Source: Flavobacteriales bacterium
Lineage (GTDB): Bacteria > Bacteroidota > Bacteroidia > Flavobacteriales_D > Sanyastnellaceae
Reading direction: 5' to 3'
Length of the DNA stretch: 51,911 nucleotides
NCBI GenBank assembly: GCA_027491075.1
Contig: JAIXWX010000030.1
Coordinates: 1 to 51,911, forward strand
The position numbers were made by a program, and so were the translations under genes. This document shows positions 1 to 7,414 of the stretch, piece after piece; within the stretch, counting starts at the first letter, position 1; every line of letters starts with the position of its first letter. The notes below the pieces were generated by a model. The model was not told where the DNA came from and ran no database searches. It worked only from the letters and a program-made list of their open reading frames with translations.

Positions 1-2
1 AG

Positions 3-38
3 CATAAAAAAGTAAAAGTAAAAGAAGAACTAAATTAA
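3..38 (+). CDS. possible C-terminal tail of an upstream gene (partial)
   Basis: Frame 3 is open from the window edge and reads a very basic tail, HKKVKVKEELN, then TAA. A short lysine/glutamate-rich end followed by a non-coding AT-rich stretch looks like the last codons of a plus-strand gene, but eleven codons cannot prove coding. The rest of 39-216 holds no gene that I can see; it is AT-rich with no clear promoter. Confidence 0.2.
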   Translation, partial: HKKVKVKEELN

Positions 39-216
39 ATTCTTTTCGCAATAAGTGAAAGCGTTTAGTTTTCATGGATTAAGGAATTTGATTAAGGTGA
101 ACCGAATGTAAATATTTTCCATTCTCAAAACAAGAAAATATTGGATTTTAACAGATTACCTAGGAGGAATGTCAAAAATGACTACATAAGCACCCTGATT
201 GAAATATGCTGGAAAC

Positions 217-244
217 AAAAAAGGCTGCCTTTTGAGACAGCCTC
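217..244 (-). terminator. intrinsic terminator of the fad operon
   Basis: On the minus strand GGCTGTC, a 6-base loop and GGCAGCC form a 7-bp stem with one mismatched or wobble position, followed by six T. It lies about 25 bases after the stop of the acyl-CoA dehydrogenase gene, as expected for the end of the four-gene operon. The plus-strand side has a poorer T-run (TCTTCTT), so it could also act weakly on anything arriving from the left. Confidence 0.75.
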
Positions 245-268
245 TTCTTAAGTGACAATTTTCAATTC

Positions 269-2053
269 TTAATATGGGTACTGATTGGAAGCAATCATTT
301 TCGCAGCAATAACTCTTCTGCTTTCTTTAATATTGAATACTTCTGATTTCGTAAATCTTCGCAGACCCATCAACATCATTTTTAGCTCATCGCCCTCTCC
401 AAAAGAAATTAATGCTTCTTTTCCAGCAGCACTAATTTTCTCTGCAGCACTATAAAAGAAACAACGCATCATTTCGATTTGCTCTGCAATGGCATCACGA
501 CCTTTTAACTGTGATAGCTTTTCGGTGCGCAGTAATACGCTTTCTGCAGCATAGGTTTGAATGGCAATATCAGCGATACTCATCAACACTTCCTGTTCTT
601 TTTCTAATTGCATTGCCAACTTTTGCACTGCTGCTCCAGCCACTAGAAGTAGCGCTTTTTTATACTTTTCTACTAAGGCATGATGTATTTCGAAAACATC
701 TTCTGAGGCCTCTCCAAAATCAGGAATCGACATCAGTTCGTTGGCGACATTCATGGCAGGGCCCATTAAATCGAGTTCACCTTTTAGAGCCTTCTTTAGA
801 ATCATATCTACAGTCAACAGGCGATTTATTTCGTTGGTGCCTTCAAATATTCTGTTGATTCTGGAGTCGCGGTAGCTTCTTTCCATTCGGGTTTCTGCAC
901 TGTAGCCCATCCCTCCATATATCTGTACCCCCTCATCGACGCAATAGTCAAGTGTTTCTGACCCGAGTACTTTGAGTATTGCACATTCGGGAGCAAATGA
1001 AGCAATTCCCTTCAACACCGCTTGCCCTTTGTCCATTCCCGATGCGATCAATGCTTGAATTGCATCGTCGATGTTTTGCGTAGCTCTATAGGTTGCGCTT
1101 TCTAGAGCATAGCAACGAATCGCTTGTTCCGCTAGTTTGAATCGAATTGCACCGTATTTTGAAATAGGTCTTCCAAATTGTTCTCTCTCATTCGCGTATC
1201 GAATGCTGTCGGTTACTACTCCTTTCGCTCCACCAAGTACACCTCCAGCAAGTTTGATTCTTCCTATATTGAGAATATTCACGGCTATTTTGAAACCGTT
1301 GCCACGCTCGCTGAGTAGGTTTTCTACAGGAACCTTTACGTTATTAAAGAAAATCTGACGAGTAGAGCTACCCTTGATCCCCATTTTCTTTTCCTCAGCA
1401 TTGAAGGAGATCCCTTCCATTTCGCGGGTTAAAATGAATGCGGATAAATTTTCGTCGTTATCAATTTTGGCGAAAACAGTGAGCACATGTGCGAATCCTC
1501 CATTGGTAATCCACATCTTTTGTCCATTGAGAACGTAATGCTTCCCATCCTCTGAAAGCACAGCTCTTGTTTTGCCGCTGTTCGCATCACTTCCGCTTCC
1601 GGGCTCTGTCAGACAATAGCATCCTTTCCATTCGCCTGTGGCTAACTTCGGGATGAACTTTGCTTTTTGATCTGCGTTTCCGTAATATAAAATAGGCAGC
1701 GTACCAATTCCAGTGTGCGCTCCATATGCTACACTAAAGCTGTGGCCTTGACCAAGAGCCTCGGTGCAAAGCATAGAAGTTTTGAAATCCATTCCCATTC
1801 CCCCAAGATCTTCAGGAACGGATATTCCCAAAAGCCCTAGCTCTCCAGCCTTTTCTAATAGGCGTTCCATTCGACCTTCCTCCTGATGATCAATTGCCTC
1901 GAGATGTGGAACAATATCTTGCTCTACGAAATCTTCGCACATTTTTTTCATCATCAGTTGTTCTTCCGCCCACTCTTCGGGGATGAAAATTTCTGTTGAT
2001 TGTGTCTTGCGAATGAGGTATTCGCCTCCGGTAATTGCTTTTAAGTCTGCCAT
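269..2053 (-). CDS. fadE: acyl-CoA dehydrogenase (FadE-like)
   Basis: FAD-dependent acyl-CoA dehydrogenase, catalysing the first step of fatty-acid beta-oxidation (acyl-CoA to trans-2-enoyl-CoA). The protein is about 594 residues, the long form (YusJ/VLCAD-like) with an extra C-terminal helical domain after the usual ~380-residue core. Visible motifs are the flavin/substrate loop CYCLTEPGSGSDANSG, KMWITNGG, and the C-terminal YRDSRINRIFEGTNEINR, whose Glu in FEGTNEI is the expected catalytic base. The open frame extends upstream to 2077, but that adds only MKCFKKNI and overlaps the thiolase stop. The start at 2053 (MADLKAITGG) follows an A-rich leader and leaves a 10-base gap. It is the last gene of marR-fadN-fadA-fadE and precedes the terminator. 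Identification is strong; chain-length preference cannot be read from sequence. Confidence 0.93.
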   Translation of the reverse strand: MADLKAITGGEYLIRKTQSTEIFIPEEWAEEQLMMKKMCEDFVEQDIVPHLEAIDHQEEGRMERLLEKAGELGLLGISVPEDLGGMGMDFKTSMLCTEALGQGHSFSVAYGAHTGIGTLPILYYGNADQKAKFIPKLATGEWKGCYCLTEPGSGSDANSGKTRAVLSEDGKHYVLNGQKMWITNGGFAHVLTVFAKIDNDENLSAFILTREMEGISFNAEEKKMGIKGSSTRQIFFNNVKVPVENLLSERGNGFKIAVNILNIGRIKLAGGVLGGAKGVVTDSIRYANEREQFGRPISKYGAIRFKLAEQAIRCYALESATYRATQNIDDAIQALIASGMDKGQAVLKGIASFAPECAILKVLGSETLDYCVDEGVQIYGGMGYSAETRMERSYRDSRINRIFEGTNEINRLLTVDMILKKALKGELDLMGPAMNVANELMSIPDFGEASEDVFEIHHALVEKYKKALLLVAGAAVQKLAMQLEKEQEVLMSIADIAIQTYAAESVLLRTEKLSQLKGRDAIAEQIEMMRCFFYSAAEKISAAGKEALISFGEGDELKMMLMGLRRFTKSEVFNIKESRRVIAAKMIASNQYPY

Positions 2054-2063
2054 AATATTTTTT

Positions 2064-3239
2064 TTAAAGCATTTCAATTATTCCTGCGGCTCCTTGACCA
2101 GTGCCAACACACATGGTTATCATGCCGTACTTTTTATTTTGTCTTTTAAGTTCGTTCATCATTTGGACGGTGAGCTTGGCTCCTGTACAACCTAGGGGAT
2201 GTCCTAAAGCGATGGCTCCACCATTTACGTTTACTCTAGAGGGATCCATATCTAACGTACGCATGACGGCTAGGCTTTGTGAGGCAAAAGCCTCATTCAA
2301 TTCGAAAAGATCGATATCCTTCATTTGTAAGCCTGCTCTTTTTAATGCCCCAGGAATGGCATAGATTGGTCCTACGCCCATGATGCGGGGCTCAAGTCCA
2401 GAGACGTGATAGCTAGCAATTCTTGCAATAGGAGTTGCATTTAACTCTTTGAGTTTTTTTTCTGAAACAATCATTACGAATGCAGCACCATCTGAAGTTT
2501 GACTGCTGTTTCCAGCGGTAACACTTCCCTTCGCATCAAAGACCGGTTTGAGTTTGAGAAGCGATTCCAAATTGGTGTCTTTTCTCGCTCCTTCGTCGGT
2601 ATCAACGAAGTATTTCCTTTCTTTTCGTTTTTCTTTTTCATCGAGGAAGACCTCGGTTAATTCGATGGGAACGATTTCATTTTTGAATTTTCCTTGCTCG
2701 ATGGCGGCGACCGCTTTTTGATGTGAGGCCAAAGAAAATTCGTCTTGGTGCTCACGACTTATTTTAAATTCTTTTGCCACCGCTTCAGCTGTAAGCCCCA
2801 TGTTCCAATACCAATCAGGGTGCTCCTTTGCTACTGATGGATGAGGCACAATGCGCCAGCCACCAAAAGGAATTGGCGACATGGTTTCCACACCACCTGC
2901 GATGATACAATCGCTGATTCCTGCATGAATTTTTGATGCGGCAATAGCTATGGTTTCTAATCCACTTGAACAATACCGGTTGACGGTCATTCCGGGAACT
3001 TTGACGGTATTCAGCCCCATCAAAGAAATCATCCGGCCTATGTTCAGGCCTTGTTCTGCTTCTGGGGTAGCATTGCCAACAATTACATCATCGATGCTGT
3101 CTTTTTCCAATTGAGGAAAATCTGATACAAGTTTTTGTATCACCTGAGCTGCCAATTCGTCGGGTCGCATGAATCGAAACATTCCGCGAGGTGCCTTTCC
3201 AACGGCTGATCTATAACCTCCTATGATATATGCATCCAT
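2064..3239 (-). CDS. fadA: acetyl-CoA C-acyltransferase (3-ketoacyl-CoA thiolase)
   Basis: Degradative thiolase, 391 residues, the usual family length. It cleaves 3-ketoacyl-CoA with CoA to acetyl-CoA and a shortened acyl-CoA, the last step of beta-oxidation. The acylated Cys lies in VNRYCSSGLETIA near residue 89; the other signatures are ELNEAFASQSLA, NGGAIALGHPLGCTGAK (catalytic His) and MCVGTGQGAAGI (second Cys). It sits 13 bases after fadN and 10 bases before fadE, all on the minus strand, so the three steps are made from one transcript. The biosynthetic acetoacetyl-CoA role is less likely given these neighbours. Confidence 0.95.
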   Translation of the reverse strand: MDAYIIGGYRSAVGKAPRGMFRFMRPDELAAQVIQKLVSDFPQLEKDSIDDVIVGNATPEAEQGLNIGRMISLMGLNTVKVPGMTVNRYCSSGLETIAIAASKIHAGISDCIIAGGVETMSPIPFGGWRIVPHPSVAKEHPDWYWNMGLTAEAVAKEFKISREHQDEFSLASHQKAVAAIEQGKFKNEIVPIELTEVFLDEKEKRKERKYFVDTDEGARKDTNLESLLKLKPVFDAKGSVTAGNSSQTSDGAAFVMIVSEKKLKELNATPIARIASYHVSGLEPRIMGVGPIYAIPGALKRAGLQMKDIDLFELNEAFASQSLAVMRTLDMDPSRVNVNGGAIALGHPLGCTGAKLTVQMMNELKRQNKKYGMITMCVGTGQGAAGIIEML

Positions 3240-3252
3240 TTATTTCGTTTCT

Positions 3253-5658
3253 TTAGTTTCTTAATATTTTACCTGTAGTTATCAAGCTTTGCATGCGTTC
3301 CAAAGATTTTTTCTGAACACACAACTCTAAAAAGGACTTTCTTTCCAAATCGAGTAAAAACTGTTCGCTCACTTGACGAGGTTGAGAAAGATCACCGCCC
3401 GCCATAGCAAAACCGAGCTTTTCTGAAATCACTCGATCATGATCACTGATATAATTTCCGCTCATCATGCTATTTGCTCCTACGTAAACTATTCCTAATC
3501 CTTCGTTGCCAAGCACTGTTATGTCTTTACGTGGAGTAGGAGCGACGTATCCTTTTTCTGCCATTTCCAAGGCTACTTCTTTAGCTCGCGCTAGTTGCAA
3601 TTCTCGGCACACGACTACTTCGTCAATTCCTTTTCGCAAGTATCCATGATCAAATGCCTCATACGCGCTGGTAGAAACTTTGGCTTGGCCAACCGTTAAA
3701 AACCTTTGTCGGAAAGTATTAATTCTTAGATCTCCTTCTTTCATTTCATCGCTACAACGAAGGGCAAACTCTTTTGTTCCTCCGCCTCCAGGAATCAGGC
3801 CTACACCGAACTCGACCAATCCCATATACAATTCTGCATGGGCTACAACGCGATCGCAGTGCATGCTCAATTCGCAACCTCCGCCCAAGACCAATCCATG
3901 TGGGGCAGCGATCACTGGTACCGAACATGTTCTCAAACGCATGGAGGTATTTTGGAATGCCCTTACCGCCATATCTAACTCTTCATAGTCTTGTTCAGCG
4001 GCCATCATAAAGATGAGACCCACATTTGCTCCAGCGCTGAAGTTTTCAGATTCATTATAAAGCACTAAGCCTTTGTAATCTCTTTCAGCGATATCCATGG
4101 CCTTGTGCAGACCTTGTATGACTTCGCTACCAATGGTGTTCATTTTAGTGCTCCACGAACACGTTAAAATGCCATCACCAATATGACGAACCACTACACT
4201 CTTGCTTTGCCAAACGATACTCTCTGGAGGAAGTTGCGACAGAACGATCATTCGGTCTGACGCAGGAACGGCCTTGTGAGACTTGGATTCAAGGTCGTAA
4301 CACCATTTTCTACCTTCTTTAAATTGATAGAATTGCGTTACTCCACTTTTCGACATTTCATGGACCCAAGGAGCTAGAGCTACTCCCATAGCATTAGCGT
4401 CTCTGACGACTGTTTCAATTCCAATGGCTTCCCAGTATTCGAAAGGACCAAGAGCCCATCCAAATCCTGCTTTCATTGCGTCATCTATGCGATATATTTC
4501 GTCGCTGATCTCAGGTAAGCGATGCGACACATAAGCGAATAAATTCAAAAAACTTTTCTTGTAGAACTCTCCAGCTCTATCACTACCACCATAGAGAACA
4601 GGTATTCGCGAACGGAGATCTTCAATGGTTTTTGTCTTTTCAAGTGTTGCAAATTTTGCTTTTTGTTGTTCCTCGTATTCTCCTGTAACTAAGTTTAAAG
4701 ACAGTATTTTGGAACTTCCATCTTCGGCCTTTGTCTTTTTATAAAAACCACCCTTTGTCTTATCTCCCAATGTGCCCTTTTCGAGCATTCTGGTAATGAA
4801 ATCAGGCGTTTCAAATACAGACTTTCTTTCGTCATTGGGACAGTTATTCAACACCCCATTTGCAACATGGACGAGTGTATCCAAACCAACCACATCACAT
4901 GTTCTAAACGTCGCGCTTTTGGGACGACCTAGTACAGGGCCTGTCAACTTGTCTACTTCCTCTACACGCAAGCCCATTTCTTTTACCAGATGAAATAAAG
5001 CTTGTATGCTATAGACGCCAATACGGTTCGCGATGAATGCGGGCGTGTCTTTGCATAGTACGGTAGTTTTGCCTAAGAATTTTTGACCATAGTCATTGAG
5101 AAATGCCAATACTTCCGGATGTGTTTTCTCGGATGGAATCAGTTCCAATAACTTCAAATAACGGGGAGGGTTGAAGAAGTGCGTTCCACAGAAATGACTT
5201 ACGAAATCAGCGCTTCTTCCCTCAATCAATTGGTGGATTGGGATCCCTGAGGTATTGGTGGTAACGAGCGTCCCTGGTGTGCGATACTGCTCAATCTTTT
5301 CAAACACCGCTTTCTTAATATCCAATCTTTCTGTAACTACTTCAATAATCCAATCTACATTTTTGATCAAACCAATGTCATCATTGAGATTTCCAGTAGT
5401 GATTCGATTAGCGAACTCCGCTTTGTAGAGAGGGGCAGGATTGGATTTAATGGCTGTCTGCAAGGCTTCGTTAACGATTCTATTTTTGAAAATAACAGAA
5501 TCAAGAGTGAGTCCTTTTTTTAATTCAGACTCATTGAGTTCTTTGGGAACGATATCCAACAATAAAACATGAACTCCAATATTGGCGAAATGACACGCAA
5601 TACGAGAGCCCATAACTCCGCTACCAATTACCGCGACTTGTTTTATTTTTCTGTTCAT
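3253..5658 (-). CDS. fadN: 3-hydroxyacyl-CoA dehydrogenase / enoyl-CoA hydratase (FadN type)
   Basis: Bifunctional beta-oxidation enzyme of 801 residues. The N-terminal half is the NAD-dependent dehydrogenase: Rossmann loop VAVIGSGVMGSRIA at residues 8-21, then HFCGTHFFNPP with the catalytic His and KDTPAFIANRIG. The C-terminal half is a crotonase domain (SENFSAGANV, HGLVLGGGCELSMHCD, LVEFGVGLIPGGGG) with both Glu positions expected for hydratase activity. The order dehydrogenase then hydratase is that of Bacillus FadN, opposite to E. coli FadB. Its ATG overlaps the marR stop as ATGA, so translation is probably coupled. It heads the enzyme part of the operon, followed by thiolase and acyl-CoA dehydrogenase. 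Confidence 0.94.
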   Translation of the reverse strand: MNRKIKQVAVIGSGVMGSRIACHFANIGVHVLLLDIVPKELNESELKKGLTLDSVIFKNRIVNEALQTAIKSNPAPLYKAEFANRITTGNLNDDIGLIKNVDWIIEVVTERLDIKKAVFEKIEQYRTPGTLVTTNTSGIPIHQLIEGRSADFVSHFCGTHFFNPPRYLKLLELIPSEKTHPEVLAFLNDYGQKFLGKTTVLCKDTPAFIANRIGVYSIQALFHLVKEMGLRVEEVDKLTGPVLGRPKSATFRTCDVVGLDTLVHVANGVLNNCPNDERKSVFETPDFITRMLEKGTLGDKTKGGFYKKTKAEDGSSKILSLNLVTGEYEEQQKAKFATLEKTKTIEDLRSRIPVLYGGSDRAGEFYKKSFLNLFAYVSHRLPEISDEIYRIDDAMKAGFGWALGPFEYWEAIGIETVVRDANAMGVALAPWVHEMSKSGVTQFYQFKEGRKWCYDLESKSHKAVPASDRMIVLSQLPPESIVWQSKSVVVRHIGDGILTCSWSTKMNTIGSEVIQGLHKAMDIAERDYKGLVLYNESENFSAGANVGLIFMMAAEQDYEELDMAVRAFQNTSMRLRTCSVPVIAAPHGLVLGGGCELSMHCDRVVAHAELYMGLVEFGVGLIPGGGGTKEFALRCSDEMKEGDLRINTFRQRFLTVGQAKVSTSAYEAFDHGYLRKGIDEVVVCRELQLARAKEVALEMAEKGYVAPTPRKDITVLGNEGLGIVYVGANSMMSGNYISDHDRVISEKLGFAMAGGDLSQPRQVSEQFLLDLERKSFLELCVQKKSLERMQSLITTGKILRN

Positions 5659-6107
5659 TTATTTGGGGTTGTGTTTTCGAAAAAAGGACTCTTTTCAAGC
5701 AGTTCATTGATTTCCTGCATTACTTCAAAGAATGTCTTCAGTTTATTTACTGGAATGGATTTTCGCAATTGTTCATTGAATCGAATTACAACATTCCGAG
5801 AGAGATCTCGAGTTTTCTTTCCTTTGCTGGTAAGATGAACTTTTACAACGCGCTTGTCGTGTTTGTCCGGTTTACGGACAATTAGTTCCATGGCTTCCAT
5901 GCTTTTGAGAATGCGCGTCAAGGATGTCGGTTCCATGCCCATTTTAGGACCTAACTTGGTGCTTGGTGTACCTTCTTTATCAATATTGAGAAGCACATAA
6001 CCGATGGCCATAGTCCCTCCAGACTTGGCTGCTTCAGCGTTGTAAGCTTTGGAAATCTTGGCCCAAGTCCATCGAATATGAAAATCTACCGTTTCTTCTG
6101 GTTTCAA
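5655..6107 (-). CDS. MarR-family regulator of the fad operon
   Basis: A 150-residue MarR-type winged-helix protein. The recognition helix and wing are visible at TSLTRILKSMEAMELIVRKP and DKHDKRVVKVHLTSKGK (about residues 61-95), with helices for dimerisation at both ends. The start must be TTG at 6107: no in-frame ATG or GTG lies between the promoter and the conserved region. It is the first gene of the fad operon (ATGA overlap with fadN), and a palindrome sits in the promoter spacer just upstream. The likely role is autorepression plus control of fadNAE by an acyl-CoA or fatty-acid ligand. The ligand is inference. Confidence 0.88.
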   Translation of the reverse strand: MKPEETVDFHIRWTWAKISKAYNAEAAKSGGTMAIGYVLLNIDKEGTPSTKLGPKMGMEPTSLTRILKSMEAMELIVRKPDKHDKRVVKVHLTSKGKKTRDLSRNVVIRFNEQLRKSIPVNKLKTFFEVMQEINELLEKSPFFENTTPNK

Positions 6108-6137
6108 GGAAATTGAGTTTTGCGCTACTAATTAAAG

Positions 6138-6171
6138 TAAAAATACTATGCAAGCATAATATTGTTTCAAA
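6138..6171 (-). promoter_or_regulatory. promoter of marR-fadNAE
   Basis: On the minus strand TTTG (6171-6168), 22 bases, then TATTTTTA (6145-6138), a one-mismatch version of the Bacteroidota -7 box TAnnTTTG. Spacing fits the -33/-7 arrangement reported for this phylum. The leader before the TTG start of marR is about 30 bases. Confidence 0.5.
6144..6161. promoter_or_regulatory. candidate MarR operator palindrome
   Basis: TATGC-AA-GCATA at 6147-6158 is a perfect 5+5 inverted repeat; extended to 6144-6161 (TACTATGC-AA-GCATAATA) seven of eight arm positions match. It lies inside the spacer between the -33 and -7 boxes of the operon promoter, where a bound dimer would block RNA polymerase. Size and symmetry are typical of MarR-family sites. 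Binding by the adjacent MarR protein is inferred from position. Confidence 0.55.
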
Positions 6172-6176
6172 AAAAA

Positions 6177-6917
6177 TCAAAATATCATTGAAATTTCTTT
6201 GAGATCGCAGATAATCGTGCCCTTTGAAGGAGAGCTCAGGTTCAATTTCCCATCCTCTTGGGCTTCAATAATCTCGGCTTGAATTTTCTCTTGGGAATAA
6301 ACAAAATCGCTGAGCACTCCCTTTTTCCATAATTGGGAATTGTAGGCGGAGTGAATGACATCGTATTGTTTGTTGAACAATTGTCGATACCTCAAATCCA
6401 ATTGATCGATATATGAAGAAAGTATTTCCTCAATGGAAATATGTTTGCCGGTTAAGTTCAAAAGAGAAGCAGCGCTGGGATAATCAAAAAAATGTTGATT
6501 TACATTGATGCCAACACCAATGATAGCGCTTTGAGCGCAACCATCCATCCAGTTAAATTCGATAAGGATCCCAGCGATTTTTTTATTCTGGCAAATGATA
6601 TCATTGGGCCATTTGATGTAAGTGTCTCTTTGGGTGAAATGTTCGACCACCTCTCTCACGGCCAGGGCAGTAACTTGACTAAGAAGAAAAGTTCTTTCAG
6701 AAGGAATAAAGTTGGGATAAACAATTATGGACGATAAAAGGTTTTGACCATAGGTCGCTTTCCATTCGGCTCCGCGTTGACCTTTGCCTTGAGTTTGCTC
6801 TTGTGCCGTAATGACAGTGCCGTCTGGAGGAGATGTCAGTTTTAGGAGGTTGGCAGCATAGTTGTTCGTCGAGTCTACGGATTCAAGTCGGATTATGGCT
6901 CGGTCTCGAAATATCAT
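6177..6917 (-). CDS. birA: biotin--[acetyl-CoA-carboxylase] ligase
   Basis: Biotin protein ligase that activates biotin with ATP and attaches it to the carrier protein of acetyl-CoA carboxylase. Motifs: VDSTNNYAA near the N-terminus, the biotinyl-AMP loop TQGKGQRGAEW, KWPNDI and KIAGILIEF, then a small C-terminal beta domain. No N-terminal helix-turn-helix is present, so it is the monofunctional enzyme without the repressor role of E. coli BirA. The open frame runs back to 7148, but the upstream part lies antisense to rsfS. The start at 6917 (MIFRDRAI, 246 residues) sits just after a -7-like box and begins where family similarity begins. Divergent from rsfS. Confidence 0.88.
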   Translation of the reverse strand: MIFRDRAIIRLESVDSTNNYAANLLKLTSPPDGTVITAQEQTQGKGQRGAEWKATYGQNLLSSIIVYPNFIPSERTFLLSQVTALAVREVVEHFTQRDTYIKWPNDIICQNKKIAGILIEFNWMDGCAQSAIIGVGINVNQHFFDYPSAASLLNLTGKHISIEEILSSYIDQLDLRYRQLFNKQYDVIHSAYNSQLWKKGVLSDFVYSQEKIQAEIIEAQEDGKLNLSSPSKGTIICDLKEISMIF

Positions 6918-6922
6918 CGCTT

Positions 6923-6950
6923 CAAATATGCAGCGAAATTGTTTTACAAA
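6923..6950 (-). promoter_or_regulatory. putative birA promoter, near-leaderless
   Basis: Minus strand TTTG (6950-6947), 16 bases, CATATTTG (6930-6923; one mismatch to TAnnTTTG), then five bases and the ATG at 6917. This leaves almost no 5' leader and supports the chosen start. Confidence 0.4.
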
Positions 6951-6974
6951 TGGTGATTTGCGAAAGTTGTAATG

Positions 6975-6982
6975 TACTTTTG
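6975..6982 (+). promoter_or_regulatory. -7 box of rsfS-ftsH
   Basis: TACTTTTG is a perfect match to TAnnTTTG, 16 bases before the rsfS ATG. A TTTG lies 14 bases upstream (6957-6960), shorter than usual for a -33 element. Confidence 0.5.
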
Positions 6983-6998
6983 CTATCATTACTAAATA

Positions 6999-7379
6999 AT
7001 GAAGGTGAAAAAGAAACAGATTAGTGACACAGAAATCTTGTTGAGTGAATTGATTAATGGAATGCAAGAGGTGAAAGCAAGAGATATTGTAGTTTTGGAT
7101 CTTAAGAAAGTGGATCACGCAATAGCAGATTATTTTATAGTCTGTCACGGATCAAGTTCAACTCAAGTCGAGGCTATAAGCCGTTCGGTTGAGAAAGAAA
7201 CGCTCAAATCACTCGGCATTCGGCCGGCGCACGTTGAAGGAGCTAGAAATGCTCAATGGATTTTAATGGATTATTTCGACATAGTCGTTCACATCTTTAG
7301 CGAACAGGCACGAGAGTATTACGCTGTTGAAGAGTTGTGGGCAGACGCTGAGTTCAATAGAGTGGAAGAAAGAGCTTAA
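6999..7379 (+). CDS. rsfS: ribosome silencing factor RsfS
   Basis: 126-residue RsfS/YbeB (DUF143) protein that binds ribosomal protein uL14 and blocks joining of the 30S and 50S subunits when nutrients are short. The family pattern is visible: VKARDIVVLDLKKVDHAIADYFIVCHGSS, the conserved HVEG...WILMDYFDIVVHIF, and YYAVEELWADA at the C-terminus. Length is normal. ftsH starts 35 bases after the stop on the same strand, so they are probably cotranscribed; rsfS next to ftsH is a common Bacteroidota arrangement. Confidence 0.93.
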   Translation: MKVKKKQISDTEILLSELINGMQEVKARDIVVLDLKKVDHAIADYFIVCHGSSSTQVEAISRSVEKETLKSLGIRPAHVEGARNAQWILMDYFDIVVHIFSEQAREYYAVEELWADAEFNRVEERA

Positions 7380-7414
7380 CACATAAAAGAAGGATAGTAA
7401 AGGAAAAATAAATT

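Noticed and set aside
6918-7148. N-terminal extension of the birA frame
   Set aside because: It is antisense to the promoter and start of rsfS, has no biotin-ligase similarity, and a -7-like box sits just before the shorter start.
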